From the NCBI RefSeq assembly GCF_014642875.1, contig NZ_BMJC01000004.1:358070-422069 (forward strand): a stretch of 64,000 bases of DNA. Reading direction: 5' to 3'. The notes below the pieces were generated by a model. It did not search any database, had not been told where the DNA came from, and saw only the letters and a program-made list of their open reading frames with translations. The translations under genes were made by a program, and so were the position numbers. Numbering within the stretch: the first letter of the stretch is position 1; each line of letters begins with the position of its first letter. The stretch comes from Puia dinghuensis (GTDB lineage: Bacteria; Bacteroidota; Bacteroidia; Chitinophagales; Chitinophagaceae). Below, piece after piece: positions 8,402 through 16,014 of this stretch.

Positions 8402-9049
8402 TTAGCTTTTCTTTTTTGCCACTTTCTTTGGCTTTTCTGCTATCTTTTCATCCTTTTCTTCCTCTGCTTTTTTCTTCGGGGCAGCCTTCTTCGCCTTTGG
8501 TTTTTCAGCAGCAGGTGCTTCTTTAGCAGCAGGCGATTCCTTTTCCGCTACTTGCGATTCTTTTGCAGCCTTCACCGCTTTTTTTGCAGGTGCCGGTTTT
8601 TCTTCCTTTTCTTCCGGCGCCGGTGCTGCTACTTCCACAGAAGCAGCTTCTTCCTCCGGCTCGGGTTCGGTCAACTTGATCTCTATATTATTTGTTTTCA
8701 AAACGCTGAACCATTTGACCATCTTCTTCAGGTCGCTGCTGTACACCCGTTCGAAATCCAGATCCGGGTAGACCTTGGTGAAATAAGCCTTGAGAGCGGC
8801 ATTATCCTTTTCATCGGGCAGCTTTTCCGGACTCGCTTCCATCGCCTTCAATACATCTACCAGATTGACATTGTCTCTAACGGTATACACTTCGATACTT
8901 TCGAGGTGCGAAAAATTGTGGCTCCGGCTGGCGACAAAACGAGTAGTCTTATCATCCAGCGAACGGACGATAGCACCATCCGATTTACTGCTTAACAACT
9001 CGTACAAGCCCGGCATCCCGGTGACTGCAATGATCTTGTTATATTCCAT
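8402..9049 (-). CDS. DUF5606 domain protein with Lys/Ala/Glu-rich tail
   Basis: 215 residues. The first 90 or so residues (MEYNKIIAVTGMPGLYEL...) match the DUF5606 family found in Bacteroidota; the function is unknown. From about residue 125 the chain becomes low-complexity and highly charged, with alternating Glu/Pro/Ala and Lys/Ala blocks ending in KKVAKKKS, reminiscent of histone-H1-like or nucleoid-binding tails. No signal peptide or membrane segment. It precedes the M3 peptidase by 5 bp. Confidence 0.8.
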   Translation of the reverse strand: MEYNKIIAVTGMPGLYELLSSKSDGAIVRSLDDKTTRFVASRSHNFSHLESIEVYTVRDNVNLVDVLKAMEASPEKLPDEKDNAALKAYFTKVYPDLDFERVYSSDLKKMVKWFSVLKTNNIEIKLTEPEPEEEAASVEVAAPAPEEKEEKPAPAKKAVKAAKESQVAEKESPAAKEAPAAEKPKAKKAAPKKKAEEEKDEKIAEKPKKVAKKKS

Positions 9050-9113
9050 AATTTAAAATCTACCCCCTTTTTGGGGACATGCAAGTTAATGTTAATCGCT
9101 CATTTAAGGACAA

Positions 9114-9767
9114 TTATTTTCCCTGCAAAGCTGGATCAGACAAGGTTTGCTCTATTCCATTCTTCAGGGTTGCATAATCGGTATATCCCCGGGTGAGCAG
9201 GTAAAACTTCGAATCACTCACCTGTAAAAATACGGTCGGGAAACCATTTACCCTCAATTGTCGTACCAATGCGAATTCATCATAAGCCTTTTCCTTATAC
9301 GCAGGATGATGCAGCTTGCCATAGAACTCTTTTTCAGGGATACGATACTTTTCCAGCAGGTGGCGATAGGCTTCATCATCGGTGAGATCGCGCCCCTCAT
9401 AGTGCAGGGCATATTGCAATTCACCCGCAAAGAGCACGGCCTCGTCGGGATAGTAATCCTTAAAAACACAAAGCGCAATCGCCGGTTTCTCCGAATTTGG
9501 ATACCAGTCGCTTTCCTCCGGGTTGTTGATATGCCAAAGCCAGTCCCCGCCAAAACGGATGCCTGTTCTTTCTTCCACCACCTTGTAAGCCGAACGGATG
9601 TAGTCCGCTATCACCCCGATGGGCTGCGGCTTTTCGGGCAGGATCATCCCACCGGAAAGTACTTCAAAAGCAAACCGGTTGCGATATTCTTCGAAAATGC
9701 GCCTGATCACAGGGCTAAAGCCATAACACCAGCCACAGTAGGCGTCGTAACAATAATATACTGTCAT
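9114..9767 (-). CDS. DsbA-family thioredoxin-fold protein (FrnE-like)
   Basis: 217 residues. The active site CGWC (Cys 11 and 14) lies directly at the N-terminus, without a signal peptide, which fits the cytoplasmic FrnE/2-hydroxychromene isomerase-like branch of the DsbA family. A helical insertion follows, and the cis-Pro region reads VNGFPTVFLQ near 175-184. It is probably a disulfide or thiol oxidoreductase. The ATG lies three bases from a 14-bp inverted repeat, so its ribosome-binding region would be base-paired in the mRNA. Confidence 0.82.
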   Translation of the reverse strand: MTVYYCYDAYCGWCYGFSPVIRRIFEEYRNRFAFEVLSGGMILPEKPQPIGVIADYIRSAYKVVEERTGIRFGGDWLWHINNPEESDWYPNSEKPAIALCVFKDYYPDEAVLFAGELQYALHYEGRDLTDDEAYRHLLEKYRIPEKEFYGKLHHPAYKEKAYDEFALVRQLRVNGFPTVFLQVSDSKFYLLTRGYTDYATLKNGIEQTLSDPALQGK

Positions 9768-9770
9768 GTT

Positions 9771-9858
9771 AATGTCAGGGATGGTCGGTCAGCAAAATTC
9801 GCCCATCCCTGACATTTCGCCAATGATGGGCCTTCGGCCGAAACGCCGGAGGCGTTTC
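9771..9858. repeat. REP-like palindromic cluster, copy 1
   Basis: It contains a perfect 14-bp inverted repeat (9771-9784 and 9803-9816), then the module 9818-9854 (CGCCAATG, 5 nt, CCTTCGG, 8 nt, CCGGAGGCG) and the hairpin GAAACGCC-GGA-GGCGTTTC (9840-9858). The 37-bp module aligns without gaps to 46519-46555, with 25 identical bases by my count. It lies between two minus-strand genes. Confidence 0.5.
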
Positions 9859-9863
9859 AACGA

Positions 9864-9889
9864 ATTTGCCGGGGATTTCCCCGGCAAAT
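9864..9889 (-). terminator. Strong palindrome after the Gly-rich exported protein gene
   Basis: Perfect 11-bp arms (ATTTGCCGGGG / CCCCGGCAAAT) around a 4-nt loop, 20 bases beyond the stop codon of the upstream minus-strand gene. There is no long U tract, so it may be a terminator or mRNA 3'-end stabiliser, or part of the neighbouring REP-like cluster. Confidence 0.45.
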
Positions 9890-9909
9890 GTAAAATTTCT
9901 TCAACTTGT

Positions 9910-12264
9910 TTAGTGCCTGCGGCCTCCGCCGCCCCCGCCTCCGCCAAAGGAACGACCACCGCCACCGCCACCACCGCCACCGCTGGGCCTGCTGAACCCG
10001 CCACCACTCGGTCTGGCGCCACCGCCACCACCGCCCCCGCCGAAGCTCCGCGTCTGCTGGAAGTTCTGCGTCCGGGTAAAGCCGCGATCGCGCATCTGCT
10101 GGTCCCGGTTGAGGCCCTGTTGCACCTGAGGACTGTTGTTGCTCATCGGCCGCCAGGAGTTGTTCGACCGCTGCTGCCATTGATTCGTGGCCTGGTTGTG
10201 CTGATATACATTGCCGCTGCGATCGGAAAAGACATTATTGTTGGTTGGTCTTGAGAAACCATTGCCGGGAGCACCAGGTCTTCCACCCTGCGGGCTAACC
10301 GGTCTGTTGAATCCGGGTCTGCCGCCACCTGCACTATTGAAACCGGGCCTTCCGTTGTTGTAGGAGACGGGTCTGCCGATAGAAGTGCGGTTATAGAAGG
10401 TATGGTTATCACGGGTGACGATACCACCACGGCCGGCATAAATATTCGTATGGAAGTTGTAGTTGTTGTTCACATAGATGTTGCGGTTGCGGTAGTAGTT
10501 GGCGCCATAAAAGCCATAGCTTCGATACCCGCTCCACGCATAGGCCGGGCGGTACGCATGACAACCCCACCAGCCGCCGCCACCCCAGCCACCCCAGTAG
10601 CCGTAGTGGAAGCCGATGCCATAGTGGAACCAGCCAAAGCCATAGCCATATCCAAGCGTCCAGCCGGCCCAGGGATTATAGCAGACGCCAAACCCCCATG
10701 ACCAGGGCCGGGGATAATAGTACCCATCCCACCAGGGATTATAATAGAAGCCCGTACCATAGACCACCGTGGGGCCATAGATATAGGTGTTCAGGTAACC
10801 TGGCGTATAGCCCATGTAAACATAGTCGGGGGTTACGTCATAGATATATACATACTTGATGTTGTACAACGGAGAAGAAGGCGGAATCTGGTCTACGTCT
10901 TCAGGCCGTTCGGTCGCCACCGTCCAGGGACCATTGGGGTTGTCCGACTGGTACCATACCCCGTTGTCCACGCTATAGTAGGTATCACCATCCTTTATCA
11001 CAGAGGAACCCGTATTCGTCGCATATTGCATGTCGGTACCCTGCAACGGGGCAAACTGCGGGTCACCGTTATAGTTGACAGATGTAGAGGCCGTATTACG
11101 ATCTACCTTGGCCGTCTGCGGAACCTGCGCATCCATAATCGCTTCGCGGGCTGCATCCGTACCGGCTACACTGGCCAGCACATTGTCTTTCGGGCTGCCT
11201 TCGGGGATCTTGGCAAAGTCGGCCGGCAACGCATTGCTGGCTACATAATGCCATCCACCTGTAAGCGAACCCGAAGTATACCAGCGACCGGAAATAAGGA
11301 CAAAATAGTTGCCCGAACCCTGGTCCTGGAAAATATCGTTGGAAGAGTTGCTTGCATAAGAAAGGCTCGTATTGGGAATAGCCGTGAAATTGGGCTTTCC
11401 ATTAGTCTGGATCAGCTCGGCAGGCGAAGTGCTGACGATGATGTCCGAAACCATATTTTCATTCGCGGCCGTTGTCGAGTCGGTATACCCTGCATTGCTG
11501 CTGTTGGCATTGTCGACTGCCGTCTGCACCTGGTTCAATTCGGCGGGAATATTGCCGGCAGAGCTATACGGACCGGTAGCAGACTGTGCCTGGTACCAGT
11601 GCTTGCCGCCATAAAGATAGAAGCCGCCGTTGTTGGCCTTGACGATCGTGAAGGGACTGTTTACCACTACATCGAGCCCCCAGTCCTTATTGTTTTGCAT
11701 CTTGGGCTGCCCGTCGATCGACACCAGCAGGGTCGGATGATCGCTGTAAATGATCCGGGGTGCGGCCGTATTCAGGTCTTTCGATAATTTCTTTTGCTCG
11801 GTATTCTGGTCGAGGGAAGAGAGCAGCTCGTCCAACGAGAGATCGCCGGCGGCCTGGGGCAGATTGGCTTCCAGCGCCGTCTTCAGGCTGTTGGTAAAGT
11901 TGTCATCAGACTGCCCGGGAAACTTTATGTTGGGCACCTTGACAGACTGGATGACGACCCGGCGGTTGTCCCTGTCGGTTTCCACATTGGCTACCGACCA
12001 GAACGTACCAAACACCGGGTCCGACTTGCCCTGCGGCAAAACGGAGATAGCCCAGCGGGATTTCAGGACATTGTCCGAAAAAGACTCCGGCTGGGGCTGG
12101 AAGATCTTGACGACAGTGCCGTCATCGGTCGTGAAGCTTCGGGGCCATTCCTGCTGCTGTTGCTGACTGGTGGGCGGTGGTCCGTCCTGCTGTTGGGCAG
12201 GGGCGGTACCTGCCAATAGGATGAAGGCCAGCAGCATAGAGAATGAAATATGAATGCTTTTCAT
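9910..12264 (-). CDS. Exported protein with Tyr/Trp/Gly-rich and polyglycine C-terminus
   Basis: 784 residues. Signal peptide MKSIHISFSMLLAFILLAGTAPAQ, then a Gln-rich stretch and a globular region (about 45-475) in which a tryptophan/tyrosine-containing unit recurs (GGKHWYQAQSATGPYSSAG, SGRWYTSGSLTGGWHYV, NGVWYQSDNPNGPWTVA), suggesting three related beta modules. Residues about 490-600 are extremely rich in Tyr, Trp and Gly, and the last 60 are mainly glycine with Ser/Arg. Related proteins are often annotated as carbohydrate-binding family V/XII; I cannot confirm binding. It is probably surface-associated and possibly structural. A promoter-like pair lies upstream. Confidence 0.65.
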   Translation of the reverse strand: MKSIHISFSMLLAFILLAGTAPAQQQDGPPPTSQQQQQEWPRSFTTDDGTVVKIFQPQPESFSDNVLKSRWAISVLPQGKSDPVFGTFWSVANVETDRDNRRVVIQSVKVPNIKFPGQSDDNFTNSLKTALEANLPQAAGDLSLDELLSSLDQNTEQKKLSKDLNTAAPRIIYSDHPTLLVSIDGQPKMQNNKDWGLDVVVNSPFTIVKANNGGFYLYGGKHWYQAQSATGPYSSAGNIPAELNQVQTAVDNANSSNAGYTDSTTAANENMVSDIIVSTSPAELIQTNGKPNFTAIPNTSLSYASNSSNDIFQDQGSGNYFVLISGRWYTSGSLTGGWHYVASNALPADFAKIPEGSPKDNVLASVAGTDAAREAIMDAQVPQTAKVDRNTASTSVNYNGDPQFAPLQGTDMQYATNTGSSVIKDGDTYYSVDNGVWYQSDNPNGPWTVATERPEDVDQIPPSSPLYNIKYVYIYDVTPDYVYMGYTPGYLNTYIYGPTVVYGTGFYYNPWWDGYYYPRPWSWGFGVCYNPWAGWTLGYGYGFGWFHYGIGFHYGYWGGWGGGGWWGCHAYRPAYAWSGYRSYGFYGANYYRNRNIYVNNNYNFHTNIYAGRGGIVTRDNHTFYNRTSIGRPVSYNNGRPGFNSAGGGRPGFNRPVSPQGGRPGAPGNGFSRPTNNNVFSDRSGNVYQHNQATNQWQQRSNNSWRPMSNNSPQVQQGLNRDQQMRDRGFTRTQNFQQTRSFGGGGGGGGARPSGGGFSRPSGGGGGGGGGRSFGGGGGGGGRRH

Positions 12265-12291
12265 ATGTTTTTGTTTATATAATTAGAGTAC

Positions 12292-12325
12292 TAAACCTAT
12301 ATATAGACTCCACAAGGACGGCAAA
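12292..12325 (-). promoter_or_regulatory. Probable promoter of the Gly-rich exported protein
   Basis: On the minus strand TTTG (12325-12322) is followed after 22 nt by TAGGTTTA (12299-12292), seven of eight matching TAnnTTTG. The ATG is about 28 nt downstream. Confidence 0.35.
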
Positions 12326-12360
12326 GTTTGTTGCCATTTACAAATGAGATGTTAATTAGA

Positions 12361-15330
12361 TTAGTGAGCCTCAAGCCAGTTGACCCCAGATCCCATCTCT
12401 GCGGTGGCCGGGACGTCCTGGGGCAGGGGTAACGCGGTTTGCATACAACGCATTATTATGGGTTTAATTATATCAAGCTCAGCTTTATAAGCGTCGAAGA
12501 CCAATTCGTCGTGTACCTGCAGGAGCATCCTCGATCTAAGCCCCTGGCGGGCAAATTCTTCATGGATGCGGATCATGGCCAGCTTGATCATATCCGCCGC
12601 CGTGCCCTGGATGGGAGAGTTGATGGCATTTCGTTCCGCAAACCCCCGTACGGTGAAATTGGCGGAGTTGATGTCTTTTAGCCATCTTTTACGACCCATC
12701 AGGGTTTGCACATAGCCGCATTCCCGGGCGAAATTGATCGTATCATCCATATACTTCTGGATGCCGGGGAATTGCGCCTTGTAATTGTCGATAATCTCCT
12801 TTGCCTCCGTCCGGCTGATACCCAGGTTGTCGGCGAGACCAAAGGCGCCCTGGCCATAGATAATGCCGAAATTGACGCTTTTGGCCTTATACCGCATCTC
12901 CTTCGTCACGGCCGACTCTTCCACGCCAAAGACCTTTGCTGCCGTGGCCGTATGGATGTCCTTGCCCTCCCGGAAGGCCGCGCACATGTTGGGATCACCG
13001 CTGATCGCGGCGACGATGCGCAATTCTATCTGGGAGTAGTCGGCCGACACCAGGACAAAATCATCATTGCGGGGGATAAAGGCTTTGCGGATCTCCCGGC
13101 CCCGTTCGGTACGGATGGGAATATTCTGCAGGTTAGGGTTGTTGCTGCTGAGCCGGCCCGTCACTGCAACGGCCTGGGCATAACTGGTATGTACACGCCC
13201 CGTCTTGCGGTTGATCATCTGCGGCAGCGCATCGACATAGGTCGACTTTAATTTCGTAAGCTCCCGGAAGGCCAGGATGTCATCGACGATCTGGTGCTTC
13301 ACCGCCAGTTTTAACAACACATCTTCCCCGGTGGCATATTGACCCGTCTTTGTTTTTTTGGCCTTGGGGTCCAGCTTCATCTTTTCGAACAAGATCTCGC
13401 CCAGCTGTTTTGGCGAGGCCAGGTTAAAGCGCTCACCTGCTTCCTGGTACACCTTCTCCTCCGCCTGGCGGGCATCGCGTTCAAGCTCCTTGCTGTATTC
13501 CAGCAGGAAGTCGGTGTCGACCTTCACACCTTCGAACTCCATGTCGGTAAGCACCTTCACCAGGGGATTCTCTACTTCATAAAACACCTTCTCCACTTCC
13601 TTCGTCTTCAGCTGAGGCAAGAATATATGTTTAAGCTGCAACGTGATGTCAGCGTCCTCGGCAGCGTAGTCCTTTATTTTCCCCAGCTCTACATCGCGCA
13701 TATTTCCCTGGCCTTTGCCTTTCTTGCCGATAAGTTCTTCGATGTGCACCGGTTCATATCCCAGGTATTGCGCGCTGAGAAGGTCCATTCCGCGTTTGCC
13801 TTCCGGCTCGATGACATAATGCGCAAGCATCGTATCGAATATCTGTCCTTTTAGTGTAACGCCGTACCACTTCAGCACCAGCAAGTCGTATTTCAGATTC
13901 TGACCGATCCAGACGATCAAGGGAGATTCGAACAGCGGCCGGAAGGCGTCAATGATCGCTTGCGCGCCCTTGCTGTCTGGTGGACACGGGACATACCAGG
14001 CTTCCCCGGCCTGCACCGCAAAACTCATCCCGACGATGTCTACGTCGTTGGCGTCGATGCCCGTCGTTTCCGTGTCGAAGCAGACCTCCTTCTGCGGCAG
14101 TAATTTTTCGACAAGGCTTTTGATCGCCGCCTCGCCGACGACAGCGGTATAGACATGCGTTGTGTTATGGATATTCTTTCCTGCCGGAGGGATGAAGCCT
14201 TCTCCTTCTTCACTCTTCAGGTCTTCTTCCCCTTTTTCCACGGCTGCTTCCTGCCGGGTGCTGGCTTCTTCTAATTTGTCTGTGGCTGGGCTGGCTTTGC
14301 CTCCGCCTCCTGCCGTTGCTCCGGCGCCTGCTGCTGCGGGCCCGCTGCCGCCTGCCGCGCCCGCCTTCTTCTTGCCTGACGGCGGGTTCACTGCATTGCC
14401 GAAGAGATCTTTCTGCACGCTTTCCGGCGCATTATAGCCGGGTGCAAAGCTGTCACCGAGGATCCGTTTGCCGAGGGTCTTGAATTCGAGCGCGCCGAAG
14501 ACCTCGGTCAGGGCCTCGCGGTTCCAGTCCTTCAGCATGAAATCCTCTTCATGGAATTGCACGGGAACGGAGGTGATGATCGTGGCCAGCTTCTTGCTCA
14601 TGATGGCTGCTTCCTTGCCGCCGCGCACTTTCTCACCCATTGCGCCTTTGATGCTATCGGCATTGGCGAGGACATTTTCTACCGTTCCGAATTCGGCCAG
14701 CAGTTTGGCGGCGGTCTTCTCGCCGACGCCTTTTATTCCCGGGATATTATCGACGGCGTCGCCCATCAGTCCCAGGATGTCGATCACCTGTGAGACGTCT
14801 TTGATGTTCCATTTTTCACAAACTTCCTTCGGTCCCAGTATCTCCGCCGGGCCGCCCTGGTAGCCGGGCTTATAGATGCGGACCTTGTCGGTCACCAGCT
14901 GTCCGTAATCCTTGTCGGGGGTGACCATATACACTTCATATCCTGCGGCAGCGGCTTGTTTGCTAAGCGTACCGATGACGTCATCGGCTTCATACCCGTC
15001 CACTTCCATGATGGGGATATTAAAACCCCGGATGATCACCTTGATGTCGGGCAGGGCGCTCAACAGGTCTTCGGGCGCTTCCTGCCGGTTGGCCTTGTAG
15101 TCCGCAAAGTCGGTATGCCGTTCGGTCGGCGCCTCCGTGTCGAAGCACACAGCCATATGCGAAGGATGCTGGTTGTTGATGAGTTCCAGCAGGGCATTGG
15201 TGAACCCGAATTGTGCATTGGTGTTGCGGCCCTTCGTGGTAAGCCGCGGATTGCTCATCAATGCGTAGTAGGCGCGAAAGACAAGCGCCAGCGCGTCCAG
15301 GAGAAATAGTCTCTTATCCGTATTTTCCAT
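12361..15330 (-). CDS. polA: DNA polymerase I
   Basis: 989 residues from the ATG at 15330 (MENTDKRLFLLDALALVFRA); an in-frame start six codons earlier is less likely. Domains in order: 5' nuclease (about 1-300), an unusual Ala/Gly- then Glu-rich linker (about 310-390), a 3'-5' exonuclease whose DTETTGI motif keeps the catalytic Asp and Glu, and a family A polymerase with motif A (SADYSQIELR), motif B (KSVNFGIIYGQG) and motif C (QVHDELV). It fills gaps in repair and removes Okazaki primers. The proofreading site appears intact, unlike in Thermus or Bacillus PolA. Confidence 0.97.
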   Translation of the reverse strand: MENTDKRLFLLDALALVFRAYYALMSNPRLTTKGRNTNAQFGFTNALLELINNQHPSHMAVCFDTEAPTERHTDFADYKANRQEAPEDLLSALPDIKVIIRGFNIPIMEVDGYEADDVIGTLSKQAAAAGYEVYMVTPDKDYGQLVTDKVRIYKPGYQGGPAEILGPKEVCEKWNIKDVSQVIDILGLMGDAVDNIPGIKGVGEKTAAKLLAEFGTVENVLANADSIKGAMGEKVRGGKEAAIMSKKLATIITSVPVQFHEEDFMLKDWNREALTEVFGALEFKTLGKRILGDSFAPGYNAPESVQKDLFGNAVNPPSGKKKAGAAGGSGPAAAGAGATAGGGGKASPATDKLEEASTRQEAAVEKGEEDLKSEEGEGFIPPAGKNIHNTTHVYTAVVGEAAIKSLVEKLLPQKEVCFDTETTGIDANDVDIVGMSFAVQAGEAWYVPCPPDSKGAQAIIDAFRPLFESPLIVWIGQNLKYDLLVLKWYGVTLKGQIFDTMLAHYVIEPEGKRGMDLLSAQYLGYEPVHIEELIGKKGKGQGNMRDVELGKIKDYAAEDADITLQLKHIFLPQLKTKEVEKVFYEVENPLVKVLTDMEFEGVKVDTDFLLEYSKELERDARQAEEKVYQEAGERFNLASPKQLGEILFEKMKLDPKAKKTKTGQYATGEDVLLKLAVKHQIVDDILAFRELTKLKSTYVDALPQMINRKTGRVHTSYAQAVAVTGRLSSNNPNLQNIPIRTERGREIRKAFIPRNDDFVLVSADYSQIELRIVAAISGDPNMCAAFREGKDIHTATAAKVFGVEESAVTKEMRYKAKSVNFGIIYGQGAFGLADNLGISRTEAKEIIDNYKAQFPGIQKYMDDTINFARECGYVQTLMGRKRWLKDINSANFTVRGFAERNAINSPIQGTAADMIKLAMIRIHEEFARQGLRSRMLLQVHDELVFDAYKAELDIIKPIIMRCMQTALPLPQDVPATAEMGSGVNWLEAH

Positions 15331-15438
15331 GGTAGCGAAATTAGGCAATAAACACAGATGGTGCTCTTTGCTGGCCGCTAATAATTTTAGTTTTTTGATT
15401 GGTTGAAATGCTACATTTGTATAACTTAAATTTATCTT

Positions 15439-16014
15439 ATGAGCAATATAAAATTATTCGAATCACAGAAGATACGGAGTCAATGGGATGCGGAGAAGGA
15501 GAAGTGGTATTTTGCGGTGGTGGATATTATTGCGGTTCTGACCGAGAGCCCACGCCCGAGAAAGTATTGGAATGCGCTGAAAACAAAGCTTTCAGAAGAA
15601 GGAAGTGAACTGTCCCAAAACTTGGGACAGTTGAAAATGGAAGCTGAAGATGGCAAGATGAGGATGACAGATGTTGCTGATACTGAGCAACTTTTGCGCG
15701 TCATTCAATCCATCCCCTCGCCCAAGGCAGAACCCTTCAAACAATGGCTTGCCAAGGTGGGCTATGAAAGGATCGAAGAAGCACAGGATCCCCAAAAATC
15801 TATTGACCGGGCCATGGAAAACTATCTAAAGCTTGGCTATTCTAAAGAATGGATCAATCAACGGCTGAAAAGCATAGAGATCAGGAAAGAGCTAACCGAT
15901 GAATGGGAGACCAGGGGCGTAAAAAAGGGGCAGGAGTTTGCTACCCTGACTGACATCATTACCCAGGCCTGGAGCGGCAAGATGGTAAAGGAGTTACGCC
16001 TTCATTTCCTTTAG
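15439..16014 (+). pseudogene. Bro-N / phage-antirepressor-like gene, 3' end lost
   Basis: 191 residues. The N-terminal Bro-N-like domain (WYFAVVDIIAVLTESPRPRKYW) and the helical SPKAEPFKQWLAKVGYERI and YSKEWINQRLKSIEIRKELTDEW segments match a family common in Bacteroidota that, from memory, runs to about 270 residues. Here similarity stops at DIITQAWSGKMVKE, and the frame ends a few codons later inside the 3' end of convergent uvrB (21-bp overlap). About 80-90 C-terminal residues are therefore missing. It may still be expressed as a short DNA-binding protein, but I read it as a remnant left by recombination at the uvrB end. Confidence 0.65.
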
